From NCBI RefSeq assembly GCF_004363805.1, contig NZ_SNZP01000010.1, positions 62,001 through 126,000 on the forward strand: a DNA stretch of 64,000 bases. The letters are read 5' to 3'. Below the pieces are notes generated by a model. That model was not told the origin of the DNA. It saw only the letters and a program-made list of their open reading frames with translations, and searched no databases. This document shows positions 44,101 to 52,518 of this stretch, one piece after another. The translations under genes and the position numbers were made by a program. The stretch is from Paludibacterium purpuratum. Lineage in GTDB: Bacteria; Pseudomonadota; Gammaproteobacteria; Burkholderiales; Chromobacteriaceae. Each line of letters opens with the position of its first letter. The first letter of the stretch is position 1.

Positions 44101-44707
44101 CGTGCGTGAAATCGTCGCCTTGCATGGCTTTGCGCCATCGCATGCCGAGGCGGCCTATGCGCTGGTGTGCCGCACGCTGGCGGCGCCGTTGGACGATGGT
44201 GTGTCGTTGGCATTGGCCGAGCCGGCGCGTCGACTGATCGAGTTGGAGTTCACCTTGCCGGTCGAGCACTTGCGTCTGGATGCGCTGCGCTCCGTGTTGC
44301 GCGATGCTCGCCATGGTTTGCATCCGTTGTTGAGCGCGGCGGCGGCCGGGTTGGATTTTTCGGCGGTGCGCGGTTTTCTCAAGGGCTTCATCGATCTGGT
44401 GTGCGAAATCGATGGCCGTTTCTATCTGGTCGACTACAAATCCAACGACCTCGGTGCCGAGCCCGCCGACTACGACGACGAGCGACTGGCACAATCGGTT
44501 GCCCGCGAGCATTATTACCTGCAGTACTTGTTTTATTGCGTTGCCATAAGAAGATATTTGCACAGCCGTGGCGTCGACTTTACGGCGCGCTTTGCCGGCG
44601 TGCGCTATCTCTATATGAGGGGAGTCGATGCGGCTGGGCACGGCGTGTGGCGCGATATGCCGTCCTCGACGCTGCTCGATGCGCTCGACGCCCTATTTGC
44701 CGCCTGA
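41180..44707 (+). CDS. recB: RecBCD enzyme subunit RecB (helicase-nuclease)
   Basis: This 1175-residue protein has a superfamily 1 3'-5' helicase domain with P-loop IEASAGTGKTWTIAAL near residue 17, DEFQDTDPVQY (motif II), VGDPKQAIYSFRGAD (motif III), TVHSAKGLQYPVVF and VALTRAEH (motif VI). The C-terminal nuclease domain keeps the catalytic residues in GFIDLVCEIDGRFYLVDYKSN and LQYLFY. It degrades and processes double-strand breaks for RecA loading. The in-frame extension back to 41018 lies within recC and is not used. pap follows after 24 nt. Confidence 0.95.
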   Translation: MNPLNALDCPLGGVNLIEASAGTGKTWTIAALYTRLLLEADADGQVPAIDQLLVVTYTKAATAELRGRLRDRLRALVAVLEGSASDDPFLLAMAERHPPGAARILALSRLNAAIVGFDTAAIYTIHGFCQRALSDAAFASGQSFHAELIQDDSQRLLDAVDDYWRRHVLSDALLAGLLAESGETPERWLADIRPYLAKPYLAVDRPPGAGLAAARRALDICWQSLRDGRDDCQAAFELLQRAEGLNARSFGVETRTLLAQTVMRLLAVEGAAPALSGSERKLLDKLTPAVLARAANKGFTPPSHPAFARIGDWLAAWDAYQQAAVLEITRLKLDLIDWLGDELARRRQAERTRSFDDLLTDLYDALRDPVRGPVLAAQLAGSFHAALIDEFQDTDPVQYHIFRNSFIERGRPVFLVGDPKQAIYSFRGADVFAYLEARADTLPQNRYTLDVNRRSQSALVDAVNALFARPKPFVLPEIGYQPVAAAGPATRLVVEDDRAPCNWQWLDFGDSAKGASKRLAAEQSAQNAAAEIARLLALSAEGRASLCSERGQRPLGGGDCAVLVSTHRQGEIMRAALAALNIPSVALTQESVFASREARELLILLSAWAHPGDETRLRHALATELYGFAADEIAACLQDETAWEAQLAWHAEDHQRWRQQGMMAAWRHFLARRTVAERLLPLPDGERRLTNLSHLAELLQNASEEQQGMLPLLDWFELQVNGEQGGEAALLRLESDASLVKIATVHSAKGLQYPVVFCPFLWDGALERRDMPFWRSHGATGSRLTPEVLLDDATREAARNELLAEKLRLAYVALTRAEHRQYIAWGWVQQMETAALAWLLHAPPETPLAQLTALDGATVRSQLQDWIRRQGPTVAWQEAEWAPALTRTAQGAAGVYAPARIARPIYTPWRVASFSGLVHHSGTPERERPDHDRGGLTLPETDDATVPFPRGARAGTCLHAILEQVDFAAPSLETVREIVALHGFAPSHAEAAYALVCRTLAAPLDDGVSLALAEPARRLIELEFTLPVEHLRLDALRSVLRDARHGLHPLLSAAAAGLDFSAVRGFLKGFIDLVCEIDGRFYLVDYKSNDLGAEPADYDDERLAQSVAREHYYLQYLFYCVAIRRYLHSRGVDFTARFAGVRYLYMRGVDAAGHGVWRDMPSSTLLDALDALFAA

Positions 44708-44731
44708 GAGCCAATCCGTGGGGGAAACGCG

Positions 44732-46243
44732 ATGTTTGAGTCAGCCGAAATCGAACACCGTGTCGACAAAGAGACCTTTCGCCAGCAGGAACCGCTGCTG
44801 CGCAAGGCACTGCTCGACGCGCAGTACGACCTGAAGGAGAAGCCGGATTTCCCGGTGTTGATTTTGATTCATGGTTTCGACGGCGCGGGCCGCGGCGACA
44901 CCATGAATCTGATCAACGAGTGGATGGACCCGCGGCTGATCCGCACGGTGGCCTTTGCCGCCCCCAACGACGAGGCCCTGGCACGGCCGTGGATGTGGCG
45001 CTACTGGCGCGAGCTGCCCGGCAAGGGGCGGCTGGGTATATTCTTCGGCTCCTACTATTCCGATGCACTGTTCGATCGGGTGAAGGGCCATTCCGACTGG
45101 GATGCCTTCGATCTGCAGGTCCAGCAGATTCAGCAATTCGAGCATATGCTGGCGCAAGATGGCGCGCTGGTGATCAAGTTCTGGTTCCACTTGTCGCGCG
45201 AAAAGCAGAAAAAGCGCTTGAAGACGCTGGAGAAAGATCCGGCCACGCGCTGGCGCGTCACCAAGACCGACTGGGAACACTACGAACAGTACGATCAGAT
45301 CCGCAAATACGCGGAGCACATGATCCGCCTGACCAATACCGCCGATGCGCCGTGGATTATCGTCGACGGCGAGGATGCCAACTATCGCAGCCTGACGGTC
45401 GGCAACACCATTATCAATATGCTCGGGGCGCGTTTGGCCGAGGAGGCCGCGCGCGACAAGCGCAAGCCGAACGCCCCGCCGCTATTGGCGCCGATCGACG
45501 ACAAGCTGATCCTGGATGCGCTGACGCTCGATCAGCCGACCTCGCGCGAACAGTATCGCGCGCAGATCGACAAGCTGCAGGGCCGGCTCTACCACCTGAC
45601 CCGCCATCCGCGTTTTGCCGAGCATGCGCTGGTGCTGGCTTTCGAGGGCAACGACGCCGCCGGTAAAGGCGGTGCCATCCGCCGTATCACGCAGGCGCTG
45701 GACGCGCGTACCTATCATGTGGTGCCGATCGCCGCCCCCACCGAGGAAGAGCGGGCGCAGCCCTGGCTGTGGCGTTTTTGGCGCTATATGCCGGCCAAAG
45801 GGCGTACCACGGTGTTCGATCGTACTTGGTACGGCCGCGTATTGGTCGAGCGGGTGGAAGGATTCGCCAGCGAGGCCGATTGGATGCGCGCCTATTTCGA
45901 GATCAACGATTTCGAGCACCAATTGAGCGAGAACGGCATTATCGTGATCAAGTTCTGGCTGGCCATCAGCAAGGACGAACAGTACAGCCGCTTCAAAGCG
46001 CGCGAGGAAACCGGCTTCAAGCGTTTCAAGATCACCGACGAGGATTGGCGCAATCGCGACAAGTGGGACGATTACCGGCTGGCGGTCAGCGACATGGTCG
46101 ATCGCACCAGTACCACTCGCATTCCCTGGGTGCTGGTCGAGGCCAACAACAAGTACTACGCAAGGCTGAAGATTCTGCAGACGATCTGCGAGACGCTGGA
46201 AGCGCGACTGCACACCGCAAAAGGGGAAAGCGCATTACCGTAG
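44732..46243 (+). CDS. pap: Polyphosphate:AMP phosphotransferase (two-domain PPK2)
   Basis: This 503-residue protein contains two PPK2 domains in tandem, the signature of polyphosphate:AMP phosphotransferase, which makes ADP from AMP with polyphosphate as donor. The two P-loops are IHGFDGAGRGDT near residue 49 and FEGNDAAGKGGAIRR near residue 306; the first is degenerate at the lysine position, as in known PAP enzymes, where the C-terminal domain is the active one. Both domains have the following RPWMWRYWRELP / QPWLWRFWRYMP motif. GGGGGA precedes the ATG. It may be cotranscribed with recCB. Confidence 0.9.
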   Translation: MFESAEIEHRVDKETFRQQEPLLRKALLDAQYDLKEKPDFPVLILIHGFDGAGRGDTMNLINEWMDPRLIRTVAFAAPNDEALARPWMWRYWRELPGKGRLGIFFGSYYSDALFDRVKGHSDWDAFDLQVQQIQQFEHMLAQDGALVIKFWFHLSREKQKKRLKTLEKDPATRWRVTKTDWEHYEQYDQIRKYAEHMIRLTNTADAPWIIVDGEDANYRSLTVGNTIINMLGARLAEEAARDKRKPNAPPLLAPIDDKLILDALTLDQPTSREQYRAQIDKLQGRLYHLTRHPRFAEHALVLAFEGNDAAGKGGAIRRITQALDARTYHVVPIAAPTEEERAQPWLWRFWRYMPAKGRTTVFDRTWYGRVLVERVEGFASEADWMRAYFEINDFEHQLSENGIIVIKFWLAISKDEQYSRFKAREETGFKRFKITDEDWRNRDKWDDYRLAVSDMVDRTSTTRIPWVLVEANNKYYARLKILQTICETLEARLHTAKGESALP

Positions 46244-46315
46244 GCGGAATGGTGCAATGCCGAAGGCGTTGCCCCTACGATTATCCGTAGGGCGCAACGC
46301 CTTCGGCAATCCGCC
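46243..46315. repeat. Palindromic GTAGGG/CCCTAC repeat, copy E
   Basis: The longest palindrome of the family: the left arm GGCGGA...GCCGAAGGCGTTGC...CCTACG is mirrored by CGTAGGGCGCAACGCC TTCGGCAATCCGCC on the right with a 6-nt centre. It exactly fills the space between the stop codons of pap (+) and the permease (-), and may act as a shared hairpin terminator although it has no T-run. Confidence 0.8.
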
Positions 46316-46316
46316 G

Positions 46317-47690
46317 TCAAGCGGCCTGCTTGGCCAAGGTTTCGGCTTTGGCCGCGCCGCGCAGACGGTAGCTCAGCCACATTAGGCCAATCCACACCGG
46401 CATGGCATAGACCGAGATCGCGTCTTCCCCCGAGAACAGCAGGATCAGCAAGATCGTGGCCATGAACGCCAGGCAGAGCCAGTTTGCCAGCGGGAACCAA
46501 AACGACGGGAAGACCAAGGTCTGGCCGGCCTTGGCCCGACGGAACTTCATATGGGTGAGGCTGATCATCGCCCAGTTGATCACCAGCGTCGCCACGACCA
46601 GCGACATCAGAATACCCAGTGCCTTACCCGGCAGTACGTAGTTGAGGATCACGCAAGCGAAGGTGGCGAGCGCGGAGAACAGCGTGGCCTTGACCGGTAC
46701 GCCGCGGCGGTCGGTCTGCTTGAAGGCGCGCGGGGCATTGCCCTGTTCGGCCAGCCCGAACAGCATGCGACTGGTGGCATAGACACAGCTGTTGTAAACC
46801 GACAGCGCCGCGGTCAGCACCACGAAATTCAGCACTTGCGCAGTCGCGTTGGCGCCGATTTGCTGGAAGATCATGACGAATGGGCTGCCACCGGCCGCGA
46901 CCTTGTTCCACGGGTACAGCGACAAGAGTACGGTCAGCGAACCGATATAGAACACCAGGATACGCACGATGACCTGGTTGACCGCCTTAGGGATCGCCTT
47001 CTGCGGATTGGCCGCCTCGGCCGCGGTCATGCCGATCAGTTCCAGGCCGCCGAAGGAGAACATGATGCCGGCCAGTACCATGAACAGGCCGCCGAACCCG
47101 TGCGGGAAGAAGCCGCCGTCGTTCCACAGATTGTGGACGGTGGCTTGCGGGCCGCCGTGGCCGCTGGCCAACAGCCAGGCGCCGAACACGATCATCGCCA
47201 GGACGGCGACGACTTTAATGAGCGCGAACCAGAATTCGGTCTCGCCATAGGATTTTACGCTGGCCAGATTGATGCCGTTGATGGCCACGAAACAGGCGAG
47301 CGCGGTGGCCCAAGTCGGCACCTGCGGCCACCAGTACTGCACATAGGCACCGACGGCGGTCAGTTCGGCCATGCTGACCAGAATGTAGAGCAGCCAGTAG
47401 GACCAACCGGATAGGAAGCCGGCAAAGCCGCCCCAGTAGCGGTACGCGAAATGGCTGAACGAACCGGCGACCGGTTCCTCGGCAATCATTTCGCCCAATT
47501 GGCGCATGATCAGGAAGGCGATGAAACCGGCGATGGCGTAGCCGAGGATCATCGACGGGCCGGCGGCCTTGAGCACGCTGGCCGAACCTAGGAATAGGCC
47601 GGTACCCACGGCGCCGCCGAGGGCAATCAACTGGATATGACGATTTTTGAGCTCACGTTTGAGCTCGCCGCCATGCGAATTGTCACTCAT
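46317..47690 (-). CDS. Amino acid permease, AroP/PheP-like
   Basis: This 457-residue protein has 12 hydrophobic helices and belongs to the amino acid transporter group of the APC superfamily: LKNRHIQLIALGGAVGTGLF at the N-terminus, GEMIAEEPVAGSFSHFAYRY, and the conserved SFGGLELIGMTAAEAANPQK segment. It most resembles proton-coupled aromatic amino acid permeases (AroP, PheP), though GABA and proline carriers share these motifs. AAGGAG precedes ATG 47690. The gene is single and convergent with pap. Confidence 0.88.
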   Translation of the reverse strand: MSDNSHGGELKRELKNRHIQLIALGGAVGTGLFLGSASVLKAAGPSMILGYAIAGFIAFLIMRQLGEMIAEEPVAGSFSHFAYRYWGGFAGFLSGWSYWLLYILVSMAELTAVGAYVQYWWPQVPTWATALACFVAINGINLASVKSYGETEFWFALIKVVAVLAMIVFGAWLLASGHGGPQATVHNLWNDGGFFPHGFGGLFMVLAGIMFSFGGLELIGMTAAEAANPQKAIPKAVNQVIVRILVFYIGSLTVLLSLYPWNKVAAGGSPFVMIFQQIGANATAQVLNFVVLTAALSVYNSCVYATSRMLFGLAEQGNAPRAFKQTDRRGVPVKATLFSALATFACVILNYVLPGKALGILMSLVVATLVINWAMISLTHMKFRRAKAGQTLVFPSFWFPLANWLCLAFMATILLILLFSGEDAISVYAMPVWIGLMWLSYRLRGAAKAETLAKQAA

Positions 47691-47963
47691 GACTTGGGAC
47701 TCCTTGTCGGAATATTTTTCAGACTTTTCATCCTCATCAGATCATCAGATGGCTGGCGCCGTCAATCGGATGGATACAATATATGTTCCACAAAAATGCG
47801 GCTGGCATCGGTTTGCTTGAATAAATGTTACATTTCTTGGCATTCGAAGCTAAAAATTGCCGAATTGTGATCAGCAAACCGCAAAGTCGCCACGTGCGGC
47901 GATCGCAGGCAAGCAGCCTTGCTTCACAGGGAGAATGGTGCGACAGTCTGCCAGCCAAATTCG

Positions 47964-49697
47964 ATGCGAACCACGATGGATAGCCCGCTTTACGCCGCCC
48001 TGTGCGACTTGTTCCGCCGTCTCGACCCGCAATGGGACGATGACTGCGCCCAATGGCTGTTGGCTTTGATCCAGGCCAATCAGCAGGGGCATGTCTGCTT
48101 GCCGGTGCCGCAGCCGGAGGCCCGGCAGCGGTTGAGCGCCAGTGTGCTGGTGGCCGCGCCCGGTAGCTACGCGCCGTTGGTGCTCGATCCCGCCGCGGGC
48201 TTGTATTTCGCCCATCACTGGTTCGACGAGGTTCGCCTGGCCGAAGCGCTACGTCGCAAAGCCGGCCGTCTCGACTCGGTGGATCCGGTTCTGGCGGCCG
48301 ACTGGCTCGAGCGACTATTTCCGCCGACGGACACCGGGCTCGACCGACAGAAATTGGCGGCGGCCCTGGCGTTGCGCCAGCGCTTATTGGTTATTTCCGG
48401 TGGGCCGGGTACCGGCAAAACCACGACCGTCATCCGGCTGTTGGCGCTGTTGGCGGCCTTGGCCGAGCGGCCGCTGGTGATGGCGTTGGCGGCGCCGACC
48501 GGCAAAGCGGCGGCGCGGTTGTCGGATTCGATCCGTGCCGCCGTCGACCGCTTGCCGGTCGACGCCGCGCTCAAGCACCGCCTGCCGGATGGCGCGCAGA
48601 CCCTGCACCGTCTGCTGGGCCTGCGGCCCGGCACCGACCGGGCGCGTTACCACGCCGGGCGAACGCTGCCGCTGGATGTCCTGGTGGTGGATGAAGCGTC
48701 GATGATCGACCTCGACCTGATGGCCCGTACCTTCGACGCCTTGCCGCCGCATGCGCGAGTGATTCTGCTGGGGGATCGCGACCAATTGGCGTCGGTGGAG
48801 GCGGGCGCGGTATTGGGCGAGCTGTGCCAGGAGATCGGTTACCGGCGCGAGACACTGGCGTGGCTCTCGCAACTGGGTCTCGACGTCGGCACGTTGCCGC
48901 CCGCAGTCGATGAGGCTGCGCCTTTGACCGACAGCGTCGTGCTGCTGACGCGCAGTCACCGCTTCGCACCCGATAGCGGTATCGGGCGCTTCAGCCGTTG
49001 CATCAACGACAATCGGCCCGACGAGGCGCTGGCGCTGTTGGGCGAGGCCGAGCGCTCGGATCTGGGGTGGCGGGCAGAACTGGATGCCGAGGCGTTGGCC
49101 ACTCGTCGCAGGCCTTATTGGCAAGCGGTGCAGTCAGGTGCGTCGCTCGACCAAGTCTGGCAGGCTTTTGTTGCGTTTATGCCACTGGCCGCCGAGCGCC
49201 GGCAGGTGGAGGCCATCAACCGGCTGTTCGAACAGCAGCTGGAGGCCGACGGCCTCAAGCCCGCCGGGCAGGTTTGGTATCCAGGGCGGCCGGTGATGAT
49301 CAGCAGTAACGATTACGGGGTCGCGCTGTTTAACGGCGATATCGGTTTCACGATCATGCGGCCGGAGGGGCTGCGTGTCGCTTTCCCCGCCGCGGATGGC
49401 GGCTGGCGCGAGCTGGCGCCGGCGCGTTTGCCGGAACACGACACGGTCTATGCCATGACCGTACACAAAAGTCAGGGCTCGGAGTTCGACGAGGTTTGGC
49501 TGGTGTTGCCCGACAACGGCGCCAATTTACCGGATCGCGCCCTGGTTTATACCGCCGTGACGCGTGCTCGCCAGACCTTTCAGTTGGTCGGTTCGCGTGA
49601 TTTATTGCATGCCGCCATTGGCAAGACACTGATTCGTCATTCCGGGTTGGGGCGACGAATGCGATCAACATGGTCAATGCGCGATAAATCATCTTAA
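47964..49697 (+). CDS. recD: RecBCD enzyme subunit RecD
   Basis: This 577-residue protein is the 5'-3' superfamily 1 helicase subunit of exonuclease V. The P-loop VISGGPGTGKTTT lies near residue 150, followed by LAAPTGKAAARL, VVDEASMIDLDLM, LLGDRDQLASVEAG and the late MTVHKSQGSEFDEV and YTAVTRAR motifs. Either ATG 47964 or ATG 47976 could be the start; neither has a strong ribosome site. Unlike in E. coli, recD is not next to recB: pap and a permease lie between, so its level is set separately from RecBC. Confidence 0.93.
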   Translation: MRTTMDSPLYAALCDLFRRLDPQWDDDCAQWLLALIQANQQGHVCLPVPQPEARQRLSASVLVAAPGSYAPLVLDPAAGLYFAHHWFDEVRLAEALRRKAGRLDSVDPVLAADWLERLFPPTDTGLDRQKLAAALALRQRLLVISGGPGTGKTTTVIRLLALLAALAERPLVMALAAPTGKAAARLSDSIRAAVDRLPVDAALKHRLPDGAQTLHRLLGLRPGTDRARYHAGRTLPLDVLVVDEASMIDLDLMARTFDALPPHARVILLGDRDQLASVEAGAVLGELCQEIGYRRETLAWLSQLGLDVGTLPPAVDEAAPLTDSVVLLTRSHRFAPDSGIGRFSRCINDNRPDEALALLGEAERSDLGWRAELDAEALATRRRPYWQAVQSGASLDQVWQAFVAFMPLAAERRQVEAINRLFEQQLEADGLKPAGQVWYPGRPVMISSNDYGVALFNGDIGFTIMRPEGLRVAFPAADGGWRELAPARLPEHDTVYAMTVHKSQGSEFDEVWLVLPDNGANLPDRALVYTAVTRARQTFQLVGSRDLLHAAIGKTLIRHSGLGRRMRSTWSMRDKSS

Positions 49698-49735
49698 TAT
49701 GTTGTGTTTTCTTCCCTGAAACAGCTGGAGCGACA

Positions 49736-50602
49736 ATGCAATTGCAGCGAGTCCTCGACTACCTGGCGCGCGTAACGCGGGCGGATCTCGCGACATTCAG
49801 CCCGTTGTACTTCGGCGCTACGCGCCTGGGGTGGGTCAATGCCGAGTGGCGCCAGCGGCTTTTGGCGGCCGACGATCGCTTGTTCGCGGCCGATGGCCCG
49901 CGCCTCTACTGCCAAGGCGGCAGCGATTACCAGACACTCAGCGCACAACTGGCGGCTGCCGCGCGACGTTGGCACGCCGCCGGTTGGCTCAATGGTTGGC
50001 GCGATGAAAATTTCCAGGCGAGCTTGGCCGATGGGACGCCGTTGTTCGAGTTGGAGCGCGCGGCGTTCCGACCGCTGGGGTTGACCAGCCACGCCGTGCA
50101 TCTGAACGGCCTAAGCCGCATGCCGGATGGCGAGGTGCGCATGTGGCTTGGCCGCCGCAGCCCGCACAAAGCCGTCGATCCGAACCGTATGGACAACATG
50201 GTCGGCGGCGGTGTCGCGGCCGGCGAGACGATCGAGGTGGCGCGAGAGCGCGAGGGCTGGGAAGAGGCCGGCCTCAGTGCCGAGCTGCTACGCGACGTCC
50301 GGCAAGTCGCCCTGTTGTTGGCGGAGCGGCCGGTACAACGCGGGCTGCACCGCGAATGGCTGCATGTGTTCGACATCTGGCTGCCGCCGGACGTGGTGCC
50401 CAATAATCAAGATGGCGAGGTGGCCGAGCACTGTTGCGTGCCCCTGGCCGAGGTCGAGTCGTTGCTGGTGGCGGAACGCTTCATGATCGATGCCGCGCTG
50501 GCGGCGGCCGACTGCTTGGCCAGACTGGGCTATTGGGGCGACGACAGCCGGCTGGTCCATGAGGCGCTGCAGCCTGCGTCGAGCGGCATGTTGATCGACT
50601 GA
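49736..50602 (+). CDS. Nudix hydrolase with N-terminal DUF4743-type domain
   Basis: This 288-residue protein has a Nudix box at about residues 160-183 (GGGVAAGETIEVAREREGWEEAGL), which matches the metal-binding pattern GX5EX7REUXEEXGU. Only the glycines, glutamates and arginine of the box are diagnostic. The N-terminal 120 residues fit the DUF4743 domain often fused in front of thiamin-pyrophosphokinase-related Nudix enzymes. Such proteins hydrolyse nucleoside diphosphate derivatives or oxidised thiamin diphosphates; the substrate here is unknown. CTGGAG precedes the ATG. It follows recD after 38 nt. Confidence 0.85.
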   Translation: MQLQRVLDYLARVTRADLATFSPLYFGATRLGWVNAEWRQRLLAADDRLFAADGPRLYCQGGSDYQTLSAQLAAAARRWHAAGWLNGWRDENFQASLADGTPLFELERAAFRPLGLTSHAVHLNGLSRMPDGEVRMWLGRRSPHKAVDPNRMDNMVGGGVAAGETIEVAREREGWEEAGLSAELLRDVRQVALLLAERPVQRGLHREWLHVFDIWLPPDVVPNNQDGEVAEHCCVPLAEVESLLVAERFMIDAALAAADCLARLGYWGDDSRLVHEALQPASSGMLID

Positions 50603-50789
50603 GCGCCGTCGGGGGGGGCTGACACAATTCAGTTCAAGCAAATCGTCGCAGTGTTGCTATGGTTGGGGAGAGGTTCGGTCGGCGATCTACGCGTTTCCCC
50701 GGAATTGCGGAAACCTTTTTGACAGATTACTTTGTTAAGCTAAACGCATAATTTCTGTCTTTTCACAGCATTGCCTTGAGGTTTCCGCA

Positions 50790-50990
50790 GTGTATCGTTT
50801 GAAATTGATATCCAATACGTTCGGCATCGATGACAAAAGCCCGATCTATCCCACGGTGGAGTCTGCTCGCAACGCAGCGCAAGTGATGCTCAGGCTGTAT
50901 CGCGGCAAGGTGAAAGTCGAGATCTATCAGGTGATCGATCTGCGAACGCATCAGAAGCGCGTGATCGAGTCCATCGGTTCCCCGGAGTAA
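50790..50990 (+). CDS. Small uncharacterised protein (66 residues)
   Basis: This short protein (starts with GTG, encodes MYRLKLISNTFGIDDKSPIY and continues) is well-formed: about half charged, with a predicted helix over VESARNAAQVMLRLYRG and strands at both ends. TGAGG lies 8 nt upstream of GTG 50790. I do not recognise the family. It stands alone between two non-coding regions with its own promoter-like AT-rich upstream. Confidence 0.6.
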   Translation: MYRLKLISNTFGIDDKSPIYPTVESARNAAQVMLRLYRGKVKVEIYQVIDLRTHQKRVIESIGSPE

Positions 50991-51468
50991 CCCTGTTTCC
51001 CGCGGCTTTGGCAGGCATTCCCTATCTATGCCATTTTTTGCTGTCCTGGGCGGGTTTCTTTTCGAATTTAAATCGATCGTTGTCGGCATCTTGCTGATCG
51101 GACTGGCGCATCCGATGTGGCTCATAAGCCTCGTCAAGGCCCGAATGGCACCGAGTATGTCCCCTTTCTGCTGGCACTCTTCACACCGGCGTTGGCCCGA
51201 AAACCGACTACGGTTCTCTATGACAGGCAGGGTCGTTGCCCCTCGACTAGAATCGGGAGTGCGAGTTTTCTGATTTTTCTATTGTTCCATCGTGGCGGCG
51301 CTTATATTGCGAATTTGAGCAAAAGTGCAAAGAATCGCCTATGTCCCGACGATTGCGTGAAGCGAGCAGGGGCGCTTTGCGATACGCGGTCAGACGAACA
51401 GGGTGCATCGGAGATCTTGGAGAGGGGGGGCGGGCGGAAAACCTTGCCCTGTAAGGCTTGGGTAGGAC
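50991..51468. other. 478-bp region before tRNA-Arg without a convincing gene
   Basis: An 81-codon frame at 51028-51273 begins with a hydrophobic stretch ([17 protein letters not shown]) but loses any protein-like character and has no ribosome site. I see no hairpin with a T-run and no repeat in this region. Confidence 0.4.
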
Positions 51469-51545
51469 TGGCGCACCCGACAGGGATCGAACCTGTGACC
51501 TTCGGCTTCGGAAACCGACACTCTATCCAACTGAGCTACGGGTGC
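51469..51545 (-). tRNA. tRNA-Arg (anticodon CCG)
   Basis: On the minus strand a 77-nt cloverleaf runs from GCACCCG to CGGGTGC plus discriminator G and encoded CCA. The D-arm GTAGCTCAGTTGGATAGAG, T-loop GGTTCGATCC and a 5-bp anticodon stem TCGGT/GCCGA around loop TTCCGAA are all present; the anticodon CCG (51509-51511) reads CGG. Confidence 0.97.
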
Positions 51546-51676
51546 GCTGAATTTGAAGCAGGGCGGATAATAACGCAAAGCGAGGCCACAAGTCCAGTAG
51601 GGGTTTTGCCTTGCGGAAATGCTTCTCGTATAATCGGCAATTATTAAATGTCATTATTTTTTCAGGCGAGGCGCGA

Positions 51677-52441
51677 ATGAGCAATGAAAACGGAATGGCA
51701 CCGGGGCAGATCGTCAAAGTCCTGGTCGGCATCGTGGTATTCCTTGTCGTGGCAATCACTCTGCTGGCTAAGCTTGCCACCAGCGGCTTCAATATCGATG
51801 CCGAGGTCATGACCAACGAATCCGTTTCCGCACGCCTGAAACCGGCTGGCGAATCGGTGGCCAGCGATGGTCAACCGGGCAGCCGCAGCGGCGAGCAGGT
51901 GTTCCAGGCCGTTTGTATCAGCTGTCATGGCGCCGGTCTGCTCGGCTCGCCGAAGTTCGGCGACGCGGCGGCCTGGGGACCGCGTATCGCCAAGGGGTAC
52001 GACACGCTGCTGCAACATGCTTTGGGTGGTTTCAATGCCATGCCGGCCAAGGGCGGCAACACCACGCTGACCGATAGCGAAGTGGCACGTGCGGTGGCTT
52101 ATATGGCCAACAAGGCCGGCGCCAAGTTTGCCGAACCGAAATCCGATGCCAGTGGGGCGAGCGCCGCAGGTAGCGCACCCGCCAGTGCCGCGGTCGATCC
52201 GGAAGTGACCGGCAAGAAGATCTACGAGTCGGTTTGCGTCGCCTGCCACCAGGCTGGCGTATCCGGCGCACCGAAGTTCGGCGACAAGGCGGCTTGGGCC
52301 GTGCGTCTGAAGCCGGGGCTGGATGAAGTGCAGAAGATCGCCACCAAGGGCCTGAACGCCATGCCGCCGAAGGGTGGTTTTTCCGGCAGCGATGCCGAGT
52401 TCCGTTCGGCCATCGAATATATGGCGAACCATTCGAAGTGA
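51677..52441 (+). CDS. Membrane-anchored dihaem cytochrome c5
   Basis: This 254-residue protein has an N-terminal membrane anchor (VKVLVGIVVFLVVAITLLA) and two cytochrome c domains with CISCH and CVACH haem-binding motifs, each followed by the axial methionine in NAMPAKGG and NAMPPKGG. The domains are joined by an Ala/Ser-rich linker. The arrangement matches the neisserial dihaem cytochrome c5, which carries electrons from the bc1 complex to terminal oxidases or to nitrite reductase in the periplasm. ATG 51677 gives a short cytoplasmic tail before the helix. A CviR-like palindrome lies 27 nt after the stop codon. Confidence 0.88.
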   Translation: MSNENGMAPGQIVKVLVGIVVFLVVAITLLAKLATSGFNIDAEVMTNESVSARLKPAGESVASDGQPGSRSGEQVFQAVCISCHGAGLLGSPKFGDAAAWGPRIAKGYDTLLQHALGGFNAMPAKGGNTTLTDSEVARAVAYMANKAGAKFAEPKSDASGASAAGSAPASAAVDPEVTGKKIYESVCVACHQAGVSGAPKFGDKAAWAVRLKPGLDEVQKIATKGLNAMPPKGGFSGSDAEFRSAIEYMANHSK

Positions 52442-52467
52442 GCGATTTAGCGCCTGGTAGCGACGAC

Positions 52468-52483
52468 CTGTCTTAAAGGACAG
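52468..52483 (+). promoter_or_regulatory. Second CviR-type box
   Basis: CTGTCTTAAAGGACAG differs at a single position from the perfect box upstream of cviI, and even its centre TTAAAG is shared apart from that base. A CATCAT -10-like hexamer sits at 52508-52513, the same distance from the box centre as at cviI. The site can also fold as ACCTGTC/GACAGGT. Confidence 0.6.
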
Positions 52484-52518
52484 GTGCTGTGATAGCAGGC
52501 TTTGCGGCATCATTGGGA

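Noticed and set aside
51028-51273. 81-codon frame with a hydrophobic start
   Set aside because: No ribosome site and no protein-like composition after the first 40 codons.
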